Of a stretch of DNA of 47,261 bases, positions 16,760-25,316 are shown one piece after another. The notes below the pieces were generated by a model. That model was given only the letters and a program-made list of their open reading frames with translations, did no database searches and had not been told where the DNA came from. The position numbers and the translations under genes are program-made. The stretch is from Candidatus Hydrogenedentes bacterium CG07_land_8_20_14_0_80_42_17 (GTDB taxonomy: Bacteria > UBA8481). Location: the NCBI GenBank assembly GCA_002780065.1, contig PEWQ01000075.1:1-47261 (forward strand), in the 5' to 3' direction. The stretch's first letter is position 1. The number at the start of each line of letters is the position of its first letter.

Positions 16760-17086
16760 TCACACTTCACGCTTCACAGAATTATTCACCCACTCAAAAT
16801 ATTCTTTCAATCCGTCAGTAGAATTTAAAACGACTACTTCTGGAAGTTCGTAAGGATGAATCTCACAAATCATTCTCTTCAGCTCTTCTGTCCTATCAAC
16901 GCTCGTCTTAATTAGAAGAAGGCATTCAGACTCCGCACACACTTCACCCTTCCACTTATAAATCGATTGCACAGACGAAATGATATTTACACAAGCGGCC
17001 AATTTTTCATCGACAAGTTTTCTTGCAATTGATTCTGCGACTTCAGTCGAAGGGCAAGTTGTAAGAACAATATTTATTCCCGTCAT
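16760..17086 (-). CDS. cutA: CutA-type divalent-cation tolerance protein
   Basis: 108 aa from the ATG at 17086; the track's TTG (17101) is itself part of the SD (TTGGAGAATG). The small trimeric ferredoxin-like CutA1 fold is recognisable from INIVLTTCPS, KLAACVNIISSVQSIYKWKG and the CLLLIKT strand, with ExxxYELPEVV near the end. CutA is linked to copper and other divalent-metal tolerance in E. coli, though its molecular role is unsettled. It lies tail to tail with the DppF-like gene and head to head with the flagellar operon. Confidence 0.94.
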   Translation of the reverse strand: MTGINIVLTTCPSTEVAESIARKLVDEKLAACVNIISSVQSIYKWKGEVCAESECLLLIKTSVDRTEELKRMICEIHPYELPEVVVLNSTDGLKEYFEWVNNSVKREV

Positions 17087-17166
17087 AACAACATTCTCCA
17101 AAAAAATAGATAAAAATCAACAAAATCACTCAAGGTTGAATAAATCTATGACGATTACGATTCTAT

Positions 17167-17589
17167 ATGGCAAGGGTTATAAATTATGATGCAATAGGGC
17201 TTTCAGCTAAAGCACTGGACTATTCAATGCTTAGGCACAAAGTCTTGACAGATAATATTGCGAATATTGATACGCCCGGATTCAAACGTTCCGACGTATC
17301 TTTCGTCTCTGAATTGAAAAGAGCTTTAGATCCTCCGACGCGAATTGAAATGTCCCGCATATCAGCTCGCCATTTTGATACAGAGCCGACGAGAGACATC
17401 GATAGAATCAATCCGAACGTATATGCAGAGCTTGACACATGGACACGGAACGACAAGAACAATGTCGACCCCGAGGTTGAAATGGCAAACATGGCGCAGA
17501 ATACAATGTATTACCAAACCATGTCGGATCGATTGGCGAATCGGTTTCGAGTTCTATCAAGCATCGTGAATAAGACTCAGTCAGCATGA
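17167..17589 (+). CDS. flgB: Flagellar proximal rod protein FlgB
   Basis: 140 aa, normal length. FlgB forms part of the proximal rod that crosses the periplasm. The N-terminal rod signature LRHKVLTDNIANIDTPGFKR and the C-terminal VDPEVEMANMAQNTMYYQTM are typical. It is the first gene of a collinear flagellar operon (flgB-flgC-fliE-fliF-...), the order common in many bacteria. The ATG at 17167 lacks an obvious SD. Confidence 0.95.
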   Translation: MARVINYDAIGLSAKALDYSMLRHKVLTDNIANIDTPGFKRSDVSFVSELKRALDPPTRIEMSRISARHFDTEPTRDIDRINPNVYAELDTWTRNDKNNVDPEVEMANMAQNTMYYQTMSDRLANRFRVLSSIVNKTQSA

Positions 17590-17605
17590 TGAAAGGAATA
17601 GAATC

Positions 17606-18070
17606 ATGAGCGCATTCATGCCGCTTTTCACAGCCGCGTCAGGCCTGTCTGCTCAGAGAACAAGACTCGACGTCATTGCGAACAACATTGCGAATGCCGA
17701 CACGACTAGAAGGTCTGACGGAAAACCGGGGCCCTACCGAAAGCAGAGAGTAATATTCGAACCGCGTTACAATCCAATTCGATTTCAAGTTCCTATGGTT
17801 CAAAATCCGGGAGTCATGACTAACGACCCGGGAACCGGAGTTAGAATAGTTGATGTAAAGGAGCAGGACGGACCTCTTTTGGAAAAGTATCTTCGATACG
17901 AGCCAAGTCATCCTGATGCGAATGCGGAAGGATACGTCGAATATCCCGATGTCGATATTGTTACGGAGATGGTGGACATGATCGATGCATCTCGAGCCTA
18001 TGAAGCCAACGTGACCACAATACGAGATTTTCGTGCAATGTGGAATGAAGCGCTTAAAATAGGAACATGA
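17606..18070 (+). CDS. flgC: Flagellar proximal rod protein FlgC
   Basis: 154 aa. FlgC stacks with FlgB and FlgF in the proximal rod. The N-terminus has SGLSAQRTRLDVIANNIANA and the C-terminus has the rod/hook coiled-coil motif EMVDMIDASRAYEANVTTIR. GAAAGGAAT precedes the ATG 16 bp after flgB. The stop overlaps fliE (ATGA). Confidence 0.96.
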   Translation: MSAFMPLFTAASGLSAQRTRLDVIANNIANADTTRRSDGKPGPYRKQRVIFEPRYNPIRFQVPMVQNPGVMTNDPGTGVRIVDVKEQDGPLLEKYLRYEPSHPDANAEGYVEYPDVDIVTEMVDMIDASRAYEANVTTIRDFRAMWNEALKIGT

Positions 18071-18396
18071 TTAAGAATATTGATTTGATGAATCTTCGTG
18101 CCGGCGCACGAATAGATTTGGAAAAAGCTTCAGCAAAAAAAGAGATCATTCCAGAGAAAGCCCCAGGCGCCGATATCGCTCAAAGCTTCAAGTCTCTACT
18201 GGAAAATAAGGTTAACGACCTTGTAGCAGTAACTCAGGAATCGGATAAACTCGATCGAGACTTTGAGGCGGGCAAGACTGAAGATGTTCATCAAGTCATG
18301 GTGGCCGCGGCAAAATCTCAGCTCGCAATCGATACTGCACTTCAAGTAAGAAATCTCGCTATTCGCGCCTTTACATCATTAACTCAGCTCAGATAA
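18067..18396 (+). CDS. fliE: Flagellar hook-basal body protein FliE
   Basis: 109 aa. FliE joins the MS ring to the rod and is an early export substrate. The recognisable part is the C-terminal half: SFKSLLENKVNDLVAVTQES and the conserved helix EDVHQVMVAAAKSQLAIDTA followed by LQVRNLAIRAF. The position after flgC and before fliF confirms the call. Confidence 0.95.
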   Translation: MIKNIDLMNLRAGARIDLEKASAKKEIIPEKAPGADIAQSFKSLLENKVNDLVAVTQESDKLDRDFEAGKTEDVHQVMVAAAKSQLAIDTALQVRNLAIRAFTSLTQLR

Positions 18397-18504
18397 TTCA
18401 AAAATTTTACTAACTGTTTTTCCACTAATTCTCCACAGCATAAAAATTTTTTAAAGAAACGACTTGCGTTTATAGCTAAATCAATAGTATAGAAGTGTAT
18501 TGAT

Positions 18505-18558
18505 TTGAAATGCGCATCGGGCAGATTTGCTTGAAGAGAAAGCAAAGGTGCATTTCAA
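18505..18558 (+). promoter_or_regulatory. Two-stem RNA structure in the fliF leader
   Basis: TTGAAATGC (18505-18513) pairs perfectly with GCATTTCAA (18550-18558), and inside it TTTGCTT (18526-18532) pairs with AAGCAAA (18540-18546) around a 7-nt loop. It sits in the 210-bp fliE-fliF gap, the only long gap in the operon, and ends about 35 bp before the fliF SD. I do not recognise it as a known riboswitch. Confidence 0.5.
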
Positions 18559-18606
18559 TTGTGAAAAAAACGCGGCTTAAACGTAGCAAGAAACGGAGAA
18601 TGTAAT

Positions 18607-20229
18607 TTGAAAGAATTTGTTGCGAGAATCGTAGCGCAGATTCAAAACACTTGGAAGAGTCTCACTCTATCTCAACGCATTGCCTCGTCAATCGTCAGCG
18701 GCCTCACTTTTATTCTTCTTATTGCAGTCATCTTTTTTTCTCAGCGAACAGTATGGGTTGAACTTGGAACATTTGATCTTCAACAGGCATCGCAGATTAA
18801 GGTAGAGCTAGACAAACGCGGATACCGTCCTTCAATCGATTATAGGCTTACGAACGAAGGCAAAACAATTCAAGTTGATGCAAAGCTCAGAAACGAAATT
18901 CATCTAGCATTGGCAGAAAAAGGACTCTTCGGAAATACAGAAAAAGGATTCAGCATTTTTGAAGAGTTCGACATCACAACAACCGATTACGAACAGAGAC
19001 TGCGAACATTAGAAGCTTTAAAATCCGAAATGCGGCGGCTGATAAGATCATACACTCAAATCATCAGCGACGTATCGATATCTGTTCCATACATCGAACA
19101 TCAAAGTTTATTTGTCGAGAGTGAAATTCCTCAGACAGCATCAATCGTCTTAACGGTTGAGCCCGGGCAGAAGCTGGACGACGAACAAATTCGTGCGATA
19201 AGGAATCTCATTGCCGGAGGATTTCCCGGACTTGCTCCGGAAAAGATAACAATCACGGATCAGTTTGCAAGGCCGCTGGTGCCTGAAGATGAATCTTCGG
19301 GACAATCCTCCAAGCAAGCAAAAATAGAGCAAGAGACCGAAGATGAGCTGAACCTAAAGATATCGACAGTACTCGGTCCTATCGTCGGATACGACAAATT
19401 CACTGCAACAGTCGATGTCGAATTCGATTGGGACAATGTTCAAGTAAATCAAGAAAACTACACTGTTCCCGGATTTGATCAATACAAAGTTTCAGAACAG
19501 ACAATCGACGAAAAGCTTTCGGGGCAAGGCATTAGGCCGGGCGGCGAACCCGGAGTTGCTTCGAACGCTCCGCCAGTCTACAACTCAATTGCTCAAACAG
19601 GACCGATAGATTATTCGCGCTCTGAAAAGATAGTCAATTTGCTTTCAGACAAAACAGTCACTGAAAGAATTCAATCGCCTTACGTAAAAAGAATTTCAGC
19701 GGCAGTTGCAATTGACGGAATATGGAAGGAAGAAAAAGACACTCAGAATCAAGTCAAGCGTACATACATTGCTCGCACTGCTGTAGAGATGGATCACTTA
19801 AAAGCAATAGTTGCCTCTGCAATCGGTCAGAATCTTCAAAGAGGCGATGTAATAGAGGTAAGGAACACTCCGTGGGACCGAACAAAAGAGTGGGCTCAGC
19901 TCGATGCAATAAAAGAGAAGGAAGAGTTCCAAAGAAAGCTTACACTTTACGGACTACTAACTGCCCCATTCATTGTCGGATTATTCTTCCTGTATGCCGC
20001 GTGGAGAAGGCACATCAGAATCCGTGAAGAAGAGCTTGCGCGTAAACGAGAATTGGAGCGGCAAAGAGCTCTGGCTGAAGCAGAGGCAGGGCTTGCGGGT
20101 GAAATTTCGCTTGAGGACCAGGAGCGGCAAGAAATTCAGCGCAGAGCATCTTCGCTTGCACGAGCAAAACCAAAAGTTGTTGCGGATCTTATCAGAACAT
20201 GGATATCTGAAGATGCGGCGGCGGCATAG
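18607..20229 (+). CDS. fliF: Flagellar MS-ring protein FliF
   Basis: 540 aa. FliF builds the MS ring in the inner membrane and houses the export gate. Two membrane segments bracket the periplasmic part: IVSGLTFILLIAVIFF (about 30-46) and LTAPFIVGLFFLYAAW (about 452-468). Between them are the ring-building domains (VELGTFDLQQASQIKVELDK; LRTLEALKSEMRRLIRS; SIVLTVEPGQKLDDEQI). The cytoplasmic tail ends in KPKVVADLIRTWISED, the FliG-binding segment. The start is TTG at 18607, supported by GGAG eight bases upstream; no ATG fits. Confidence 0.96.
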   Translation: MKEFVARIVAQIQNTWKSLTLSQRIASSIVSGLTFILLIAVIFFSQRTVWVELGTFDLQQASQIKVELDKRGYRPSIDYRLTNEGKTIQVDAKLRNEIHLALAEKGLFGNTEKGFSIFEEFDITTTDYEQRLRTLEALKSEMRRLIRSYTQIISDVSISVPYIEHQSLFVESEIPQTASIVLTVEPGQKLDDEQIRAIRNLIAGGFPGLAPEKITITDQFARPLVPEDESSGQSSKQAKIEQETEDELNLKISTVLGPIVGYDKFTATVDVEFDWDNVQVNQENYTVPGFDQYKVSEQTIDEKLSGQGIRPGGEPGVASNAPPVYNSIAQTGPIDYSRSEKIVNLLSDKTVTERIQSPYVKRISAAVAIDGIWKEEKDTQNQVKRTYIARTAVEMDHLKAIVASAIGQNLQRGDVIEVRNTPWDRTKEWAQLDAIKEKEEFQRKLTLYGLLTAPFIVGLFFLYAAWRRHIRIREEELARKRELERQRALAEAEAGLAGEISLEDQERQEIQRRASSLARAKPKVVADLIRTWISEDAAAA

Positions 20230-20261
20230 CATAATGAACCTATCAAGGATAAAATAAGTAT

Positions 20262-21275
20262 ATGACAACTGCGGCAACAAAATTAACAGGAAAGAGAAAA
20301 GCTGCAATCTTTCTCGTCTCGATGGGGCAGGAGATTGCCGCAGACATATTCAAACATCTTCGCGATGAAGAGATCGAGCAATTGACTTTGGAAATAGCTC
20401 GAATCGACAAAGTCGAACCTGAAGAACGCGACAAGGTTTTAGTCGAGTTCCAGGAAATGATGCTTGCTCAAGAATTTATTTCCCAAGGCGGAATCGAATA
20501 TGCGCGGGACATACTCGAAAAGGCACTTGGCGCCGAGCGCGCGATAGATATCATAAACAGGCTTACAACTAGTCTTCAGGTAAGGCCTTTCGATTTCATT
20601 CGCAATGCAGATCCCGGTCAGCTCTTGAACTTCATACAAGGCGAGCATCCGCAAACGATTGCGCTCATTCTTTCGTATCTTCAACCGCAGGTCAGTTCGC
20701 AAATACTTACTCATTTGCCCGAAGAGATTCAGGCAAACGTTGCAAAACGAATCGCAGAGATGGACAGAACTTCTCCGGATATCATCAGAGATATCGAACG
20801 TGTTTTAGAACGAAAGCTTTCCTCTCTGGTCAACGAAGAATACACATCAGCAGGCGGAATCGATGCAATAGTAGAGGTTTTGAATCTTGTCGACCGAGCA
20901 ACAGAAAAGTCGATCATAGAAGCTTTGGAAGAAGAGGATCCCGAACTAGCAGAAGAGATCAAGAAACGAATGTTTGTATTCGAAGATATTACTCTGCTTT
21001 CAGACAGAGATATTCAGCAGGTATTGCGCGAAGTCGAGCAGAAGGAACTGGCTCTTGCTCTGAAATCTGTTGACGATGCAGTGAAAGACAAAATCTTCTC
21101 GAACATGTCCAAGCGTGCCGCTGCAATGCTTCAAGAAGATATGGAATATATGGGGCCTGTGCGACTTAGAGATGTTGAAGACGCTCAGCAGAGAATCGTC
21201 AATATTATCCGCAAGCTCGAAGAAGCTGGAGACATAGTAATTGCTCGCGGCGGCGAGGAGCAGCTTGTTGTCTAA
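20262..21275 (+). CDS. fliG: Flagellar motor switch protein FliG
   Basis: 337 aa, normal length. FliG forms the switch-complex ring on FliF and carries the charged residues that take torque from the stator. The N-terminal AAIFLVSMGQEIAADIFKHL, the middle-domain EHPQTIALILSYLQP and the C-terminal torque helix KELALALKSVDDAVKDKIFS (with alternating charges) are all present. It ends in an acidic/hydrophobic tail. The last 8 nt overlap the fliH start. Confidence 0.96.
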   Translation: MTTAATKLTGKRKAAIFLVSMGQEIAADIFKHLRDEEIEQLTLEIARIDKVEPEERDKVLVEFQEMMLAQEFISQGGIEYARDILEKALGAERAIDIINRLTTSLQVRPFDFIRNADPGQLLNFIQGEHPQTIALILSYLQPQVSSQILTHLPEEIQANVAKRIAEMDRTSPDIIRDIERVLERKLSSLVNEEYTSAGGIDAIVEVLNLVDRATEKSIIEALEEEDPELAEEIKKRMFVFEDITLLSDRDIQQVLREVEQKELALALKSVDDAVKDKIFSNMSKRAAAMLQEDMEYMGPVRLRDVEDAQQRIVNIIRKLEEAGDIVIARGGEEQLVV

Positions 21276-22086
21276 TGTCATTCGCGGAGATCAGTTAGGC
21301 TCAACTGAAGATGTAGTTCATATACCTTTGCAAGCCGGCATTTTTCCTATTCGGCATCAGGAAGGCGAAAAAAAAAGATTAGACATTCACGAACGGCTGA
21401 TTCACGAGGCTCGAATCAAAGAGCATGAAGCAAAAGAATCTGCAAAAATATTAGTTGAGAATGCAAACAAGGAAGCTGAAAAGATTCTTTCCAACACAAA
21501 AGAAAAGGCATCTGCAATTCTTGCAGGCGCAACAAAAGAGAAAGAGAGAATTGAAGAAGCGGCGCGAGAAAGCGGAATGAGCCGTGCAAGAGAAGATGCA
21601 AAAGCCGAAGCCGTCTCTTCAATAGAAAGTGCTTTGAAAATTTTAGAAGAAACGGCGCTGAATTTAAAGAAAACAAAATCTGATTACATTGAGTCCGCAA
21701 TAGACGGTATGGTTGATGTAATAAGCTCTGCATTGAAAGGAATTCTCAGAACCGAAATAGTTCTGGACAATGCGGCAGTAAAAAGAACTATCTCATCCGC
21801 ATTATCTGAAATAATCGGAGCAGACAGAATCAAAATAAAAATCAATCCCGAAGACCTTTCAAGCTCAGAAGAAATGCGGGATGAAATAATGAATAAGGTG
21901 AAAGGATTGAGTTCTATTGAAATCGAAGAAGACAAAGGAATAACCAGAGGCGGTGCTTTAATAGAAACGTCATTTGGGCGCGTAGATGCGCGCGTAGAAA
22001 CTCAAATTGAAGAGATGCTTCGCGATATGCGAATTGCTGTCGAAAATATTCCGGCAGAAGTTAACGAAGAAATTTCCGATTCATGA
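21268..22086 (+). CDS. fliH: Flagellar export ATPase regulator FliH
   Basis: About 272 aa. FliH dimers bind and restrain the FliI ATPase and dock it at the C-ring. The protein has a long helical middle rich in Ala/Glu/Lys (HEAKESAKILVENANKEAEK and on) and the C-terminal V-ATPase-E-like domain (KINPEDLSSSEEMRDE; SIEIEEDKGITRGGALIET). The track's TTG at 21241 is unlikely; GAGGAG at 21255-21260 serves the TTG at 21268, giving an 8-nt overlap with fliG. No usable ATG is available in this stretch. The stop overlaps fliI (ATGA). Confidence 0.88.
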   Translation: MSNVIRGDQLGSTEDVVHIPLQAGIFPIRHQEGEKKRLDIHERLIHEARIKEHEAKESAKILVENANKEAEKILSNTKEKASAILAGATKEKERIEEAARESGMSRAREDAKAEAVSSIESALKILEETALNLKKTKSDYIESAIDGMVDVISSALKGILRTEIVLDNAAVKRTISSALSEIIGADRIKIKINPEDLSSSEEMRDEIMNKVKGLSSIEIEEDKGITRGGALIETSFGRVDARVETQIEEMLRDMRIAVENIPAEVNEEISDS

Positions 22087-23408
22087 ATTCACAATCCGCT
22101 CAGGTTATTTCAGCGATGCGCTCCGCAGTTTCGAATGCAAAAACGATAAAGCGGGGTGGAGCAGTAGTTCAAATCGTCGGCCTGATGATTGAAGCAACGG
22201 GGCCTCAGGCTCCGGTTGGAGATGTTTGTTTAATCAGAAGCGCAGAAGACTCAACAAAAGAGATATTTGCGGAGGTAGTTGGCTTCAGAAATAGCAGAAC
22301 TCTTTTAATGCCAATCGGCGATATGACAGGTATATCGCCAGGTGATTCTGTCATTGCAACAAATAGTACCCTTGAAGTTCCCATAGGAAACGAATTGTTA
22401 GGAAGGACCTTGAATGCAGTAGGTGCGCCAATAGACGACGGCCCTTCATTGAGGCATCTCCCGCGAGCATCAGTATTTCAAGAGCCTCCCGATCCGGTTC
22501 GACGTCCAAGAATTAAAGAAGTCCTACCGCTCGGCATTCGCTCTATTGACGGCATTCTAACAATCGGCTGCGGCCAGCGCATCGGAATATTTTCCGGCTC
22601 TGGAGTCGGAAAATCCACAGTGCTCGGAATGATGGCGCGATATACCGAAGCTGACGTAGCAGTCGTAGCTCTTGTCGGCGAACGCGGCAGAGAGGTGCGC
22701 GATTTCATAGAAAAAGATCTCGGAGTAGAAGGACTAAAGAAATCCGTATTGGTCGTTGCAACATCCGATCAGCCGCCTCTAATGAGAATCAGAGCCGCGT
22801 ACGCCGCAACAAGTATAGCCGAATATTTTCGCGATCAGGGCAAAGATGTGCTTCTGCTCATGGATTCAGTAACGCGGTTCTGCAGAGCTCTGCGTGAAGT
22901 TGCTCTCTCGGTTGGAGAGCCTCCAGGACTCAGAAGTTTTCCGCCAAGCGTCTTCACGACATTACCCAAACTTCTTGAACGTACCGGAACTTCAGAGCGG
23001 GGAACGATAACAGGTTTATATACAGTGCTCGTCGATGCAGACGATATGAATGAACCTGTCGCAGACAATGTTCGAGGTATTCTCGACGGGCATATTGTGC
23101 TATCTCGCGACCTTGCATCAAGAAACCATTATCCTGCTGTTGATATATTGAATTCCATTTCGAGGCTGATGACAGATATTGCTTCGGCTGAACAAAAAAC
23201 CGCTGCAGGGCGTCTTAAAGAATTAATTGCAGTCTACCGCGACGCAGAGGATCTTATCCGAATCGGAGCGTATGTCGAAGGCTCGGATAAAAGAATCGAC
23301 GAAGCAAAAAAAAGAATCGACGCGATCGAAAAATTTCTCAAACAAGGCATCAATGAAAAATCGGAGTTTCAAGAAACAGTAAAAGAACTTCTGAAGGCTG
23401 TAGCGTGA
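22083..23408 (+). CDS. fliI: Flagellum-specific export ATPase FliI
   Basis: 441 aa, normal length. FliI is the hexameric ATPase of flagellar type III export, related to F1 beta. Walker A GSGVGKST (about 174-181), Walker B VLLLMDSVTRFCRALREVAL (about 258-277) and the FliI/YscN family block GFPPSVFTTLPKLLERTG (here SFPPSVF) are present. The N-terminal beta-barrel domain starts near residue 22. It is coupled to fliH upstream and followed by fliJ. Confidence 0.97.
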   Translation: MNSQSAQVISAMRSAVSNAKTIKRGGAVVQIVGLMIEATGPQAPVGDVCLIRSAEDSTKEIFAEVVGFRNSRTLLMPIGDMTGISPGDSVIATNSTLEVPIGNELLGRTLNAVGAPIDDGPSLRHLPRASVFQEPPDPVRRPRIKEVLPLGIRSIDGILTIGCGQRIGIFSGSGVGKSTVLGMMARYTEADVAVVALVGERGREVRDFIEKDLGVEGLKKSVLVVATSDQPPLMRIRAAYAATSIAEYFRDQGKDVLLLMDSVTRFCRALREVALSVGEPPGLRSFPPSVFTTLPKLLERTGTSERGTITGLYTVLVDADDMNEPVADNVRGILDGHIVLSRDLASRNHYPAVDILNSISRLMTDIASAEQKTAAGRLKELIAVYRDAEDLIRIGAYVEGSDKRIDEAKKRIDAIEKFLKQGINEKSEFQETVKELLKAVA

Positions 23409-23430
23409 GAAATAGGTTGGAGTGCAGTTG

Positions 23431-23937
23431 ATGGCAAAATTCAAATTCAGATTAGAGCGCATCCTATCGGTGCGTAAACATCAAGAGGAGAAAGAACGAA
23501 TTCTTTTTGGAATCGCTGTTCAGAAAAAGCTTGAAGCTGAAATGAAATTATCGGAGATACGCGAGCGTCTAAATTCTGCGATGGAAAGCCGGACTAAATT
23601 GTTCAATTCGAAACCTACTATTGAAGATCTTGTGCGTGCTCACGAATATCATATTTCACTGATAAATCGAGAAGTAATAGCAATAAAAAATTTGGAAGAG
23701 ACTAAACGAATAATGGAAGAGCAAAGACTTAAGCTCATTGAAGCTAGAAAAAAGAAAAGAGTTCTTGAAAGATTGCGAGAACGCAAATATGAAGACTGGA
23801 AGTTTGAGGAAGAAAACAAGGAGCAGAACGAGCTCGATGAAATCGGTTTGCAAACTTTTATGAGAAAACAAAAATCTTTTTCCGAGCCTGCTGACCGTTC
23901 CGAATTAATATCTAGAGGTGAAAATTATGGCTATTGA
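23431..23937 (+). CDS. fliJ: Flagellar export protein FliJ
   Basis: 168 aa from the ATG at 23431 (GGAG at 23419-23422); the track's GTG at 23422 lies within the SD. FliJ is a coiled-coil chaperone-like stalk that links the FliI hexamer to the FlhA gate. The protein is almost entirely helical and highly charged, beginning AKFKFRLERILSVRKHQEEK, the usual FliJ opening. Identity rests on this opening, coiled-coil composition and position after fliI. Confidence 0.9.
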   Translation: MAKFKFRLERILSVRKHQEEKERILFGIAVQKKLEAEMKLSEIRERLNSAMESRTKLFNSKPTIEDLVRAHEYHISLINREVIAIKNLEETKRIMEEQRLKLIEARKKKRVLERLRERKYEDWKFEEENKEQNELDEIGLQTFMRKQKSFSEPADRSELISRGENYGY

Positions 23938-24469
23938 AGGCATCAGCCGTGTTTTAAGCCGCATCGACGAGATACAATCGCGAATAAAAAATCTAATGGG
24001 GCCGATGAATCAGACTCAAAATTTCAGTTCTGCTCTTTCTGAAGCTGAAAATAACAGTTCTACACCCACTCAAAATGCCCCTGAAAATATCAAGCCTCTT
24101 ATTGAAGCCGCCGCGGCAAAATATAACATTTCTCCACAAGTGATCGAATCTATGGCAAGACATGAATCTAGTTTCAATCCTCGAGCCGTCTCGCCAAAAG
24201 GCGCAATGGGGATTATGCAGATAATGCCGGATACACAAAATATGCTTGGAGTCACTGATCCATTTGATCCTGCCCAGTCTATCGACGGCGGAGCAAAATA
24301 TTTGAGAATGATGCTCGATCGATTCGGAGGCGATATGCCAAAAGCTCTTGCCGCATATAATGCGGGGCCGGACAGTGTTAGTCGGTATAACGGCATTCCG
24401 CCTTATCAGGAAACAAGAAATTATGTCGGAAAAATACTTTCCGATATTGGAGCTTCGGAAGATGAATAA
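23927..24469 (+). CDS. Flagellar-locus lytic transglycosylase (SLT domain)
   Basis: 180 aa from the ATG at 23927 (SD AGAGGTG), overlapping fliJ by 11 nt. The C-terminal SLT domain has the catalytic Glu in MARHESSFNP, followed by SPKGAMGIMQIMPDT and ALAAYNAGPDSVSRYNGIPP. It cleaves peptidoglycan glycan strands to 1,6-anhydromuramyl products. No signal peptide is visible; the N-terminus is a short helix (ISRVLSRIDEIQSRIKNL) and a Ser/Asn/Pro linker, so export through the flagellar apparatus itself is likely. Its place in the operon suggests it opens the wall for the rod, a job done by FlgJ elsewhere. Confidence 0.88.
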   Translation: MAIEGISRVLSRIDEIQSRIKNLMGPMNQTQNFSSALSEAENNSSTPTQNAPENIKPLIEAAAAKYNISPQVIESMARHESSFNPRAVSPKGAMGIMQIMPDTQNMLGVTDPFDPAQSIDGGAKYLRMMLDRFGGDMPKALAAYNAGPDSVSRYNGIPPYQETRNYVGKILSDIGASEDE

Positions 24470-24496
24470 AAATGCCGATAAAGGAATAGAAAAATT

Positions 24497-25069
24497 ATGG
24501 GCAAGTATACTCAAATAATTCTTCTTTTGCTGATCATTGCAGGCACTATTTTCGGAGTCTTATATTTTTTGCAATCAGAAGGATTTGTCGATGTGACAGG
24601 GCCGCTGACCGGCATTGCAGGCGAAATTCCATGGGTCGGCAAGTATTTCGATCATGGGTCCGGTCTGCCTTACAATGAACTTGCGGAACTGGAGCGGCTG
24701 AAAGAAAAAACCGCTCGAGAAGACCGCTGGCTCACGTTGAAGAAGAAAGAAGATAAATTGCGAAAAGACGAACAGACTTTGAATGAGGATCGAGACCGTC
24801 TATCGCAATGGGAGCGAGAGCTCGAGCGCAGAGAAGAAGCATTAGTATTGCGAGAAAAAGAATTTACTAATAAAGAAGCTCAGTATGAGAAAGCCGTAAA
24901 ATTTTATCTTTCTATGCGTCCTGTAGCCGCCGCAAAAGTGCTGTCTCAGCAAGATGACCTTTTAGTCATAGAATTATTCCGGAGAATGCCTGAAAGAAAT
25001 GTATCCGCAATTCTAGCCGAAATGGATCCAACTGTTGCAGGAGCAATCATGCGCAAGATGGCAAGGTAA
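24497..25069 (+). CDS. MotE-like membrane-anchored coiled-coil protein
   Basis: 190 aa. An N-terminal membrane segment (IILLLLIIAGTIFGVLYFL, about 6-24) is followed by a long charged coiled coil (about 60-135) and a C-terminal MgtE-N-like domain (YLSMRPVAAAKVLSQQDDLL; AILAEMDPTVAGAIMRKM). This matches the MotE family found at the end of many flagellar operons; in Sinorhizobium MotE is a periplasmic chaperone of MotC. It is the last gene of this flagellar block. Its partner here is unknown. Confidence 0.82.
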   Translation: MGKYTQIILLLLIIAGTIFGVLYFLQSEGFVDVTGPLTGIAGEIPWVGKYFDHGSGLPYNELAELERLKEKTAREDRWLTLKKKEDKLRKDEQTLNEDRDRLSQWERELERREEALVLREKEFTNKEAQYEKAVKFYLSMRPVAAAKVLSQQDDLLVIELFRRMPERNVSAILAEMDPTVAGAIMRKMAR

Positions 25070-25087
25070 TCTTCATACTTCTCCCGT

Positions 25088-25121
25088 TATATTTAAAATT
25101 GCAAATTGCAAATTGAAAATT
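25088..25121 (+). repeat. AT-rich dispersed module, copy 2
   Basis: TATATTTAAAATTGCAAATT... aligns over 34 bases with the reverse complement of 12797-12830, with only a handful of differences. It lies in the gap after the MotE-like gene. Confidence 0.55.
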
Positions 25122-25156
25122 ATATTTTTCGTAAGCGCTCACTCGGTAAGAAAATT

Positions 25157-25238
25157 AGCCACAAAAAAGCACAAAAACCGTGCAAAAAATGAATAAAAAT
25201 ATCTCTTTTTTGTGTGCATTCGTGTTTATTCGTGGTTC
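25157..25238. repeat. Imperfect inverted repeat in the MotE/398-aa-gene gap
   Basis: AGCCACAAAAAAGCACAAAA on the left is mirrored by TTTTTTGTGTGCATTCGTG...CGTGGTTC on the right. The sequence resembles the 'accacgaat' stretches common in intergenic DNA of environmental genomes. Nothing in 25070-25316 looks coding. Confidence 0.4.
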
Positions 25239-25316
25239 AAATTGCGACTGAGCGGCGTATAGGTGAACGGTTACCATTTTTCAATTATTTCATACATTCT
25301 TTGGGATAGAAGTATA

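Noticed and set aside
16753-16790. CRISPR-like or tandem repeat 'cttcac' near the end of cutA
   Set aside because: Only three or four imperfect short units; no regular spacing.
18505-18558. Cyclic-di-GMP riboswitch in the fliF leader
   Set aside because: The GEMM core motifs are not present; only simple nested stems are seen.
20439-20714. Minus-strand ORF in fliG
   Set aside because: Shadow of conserved FliG sequence.
23993-24514. Minus-strand 173-aa ORF over the lytic transglycosylase
   Set aside because: Antisense shadow of a clear SLT domain.
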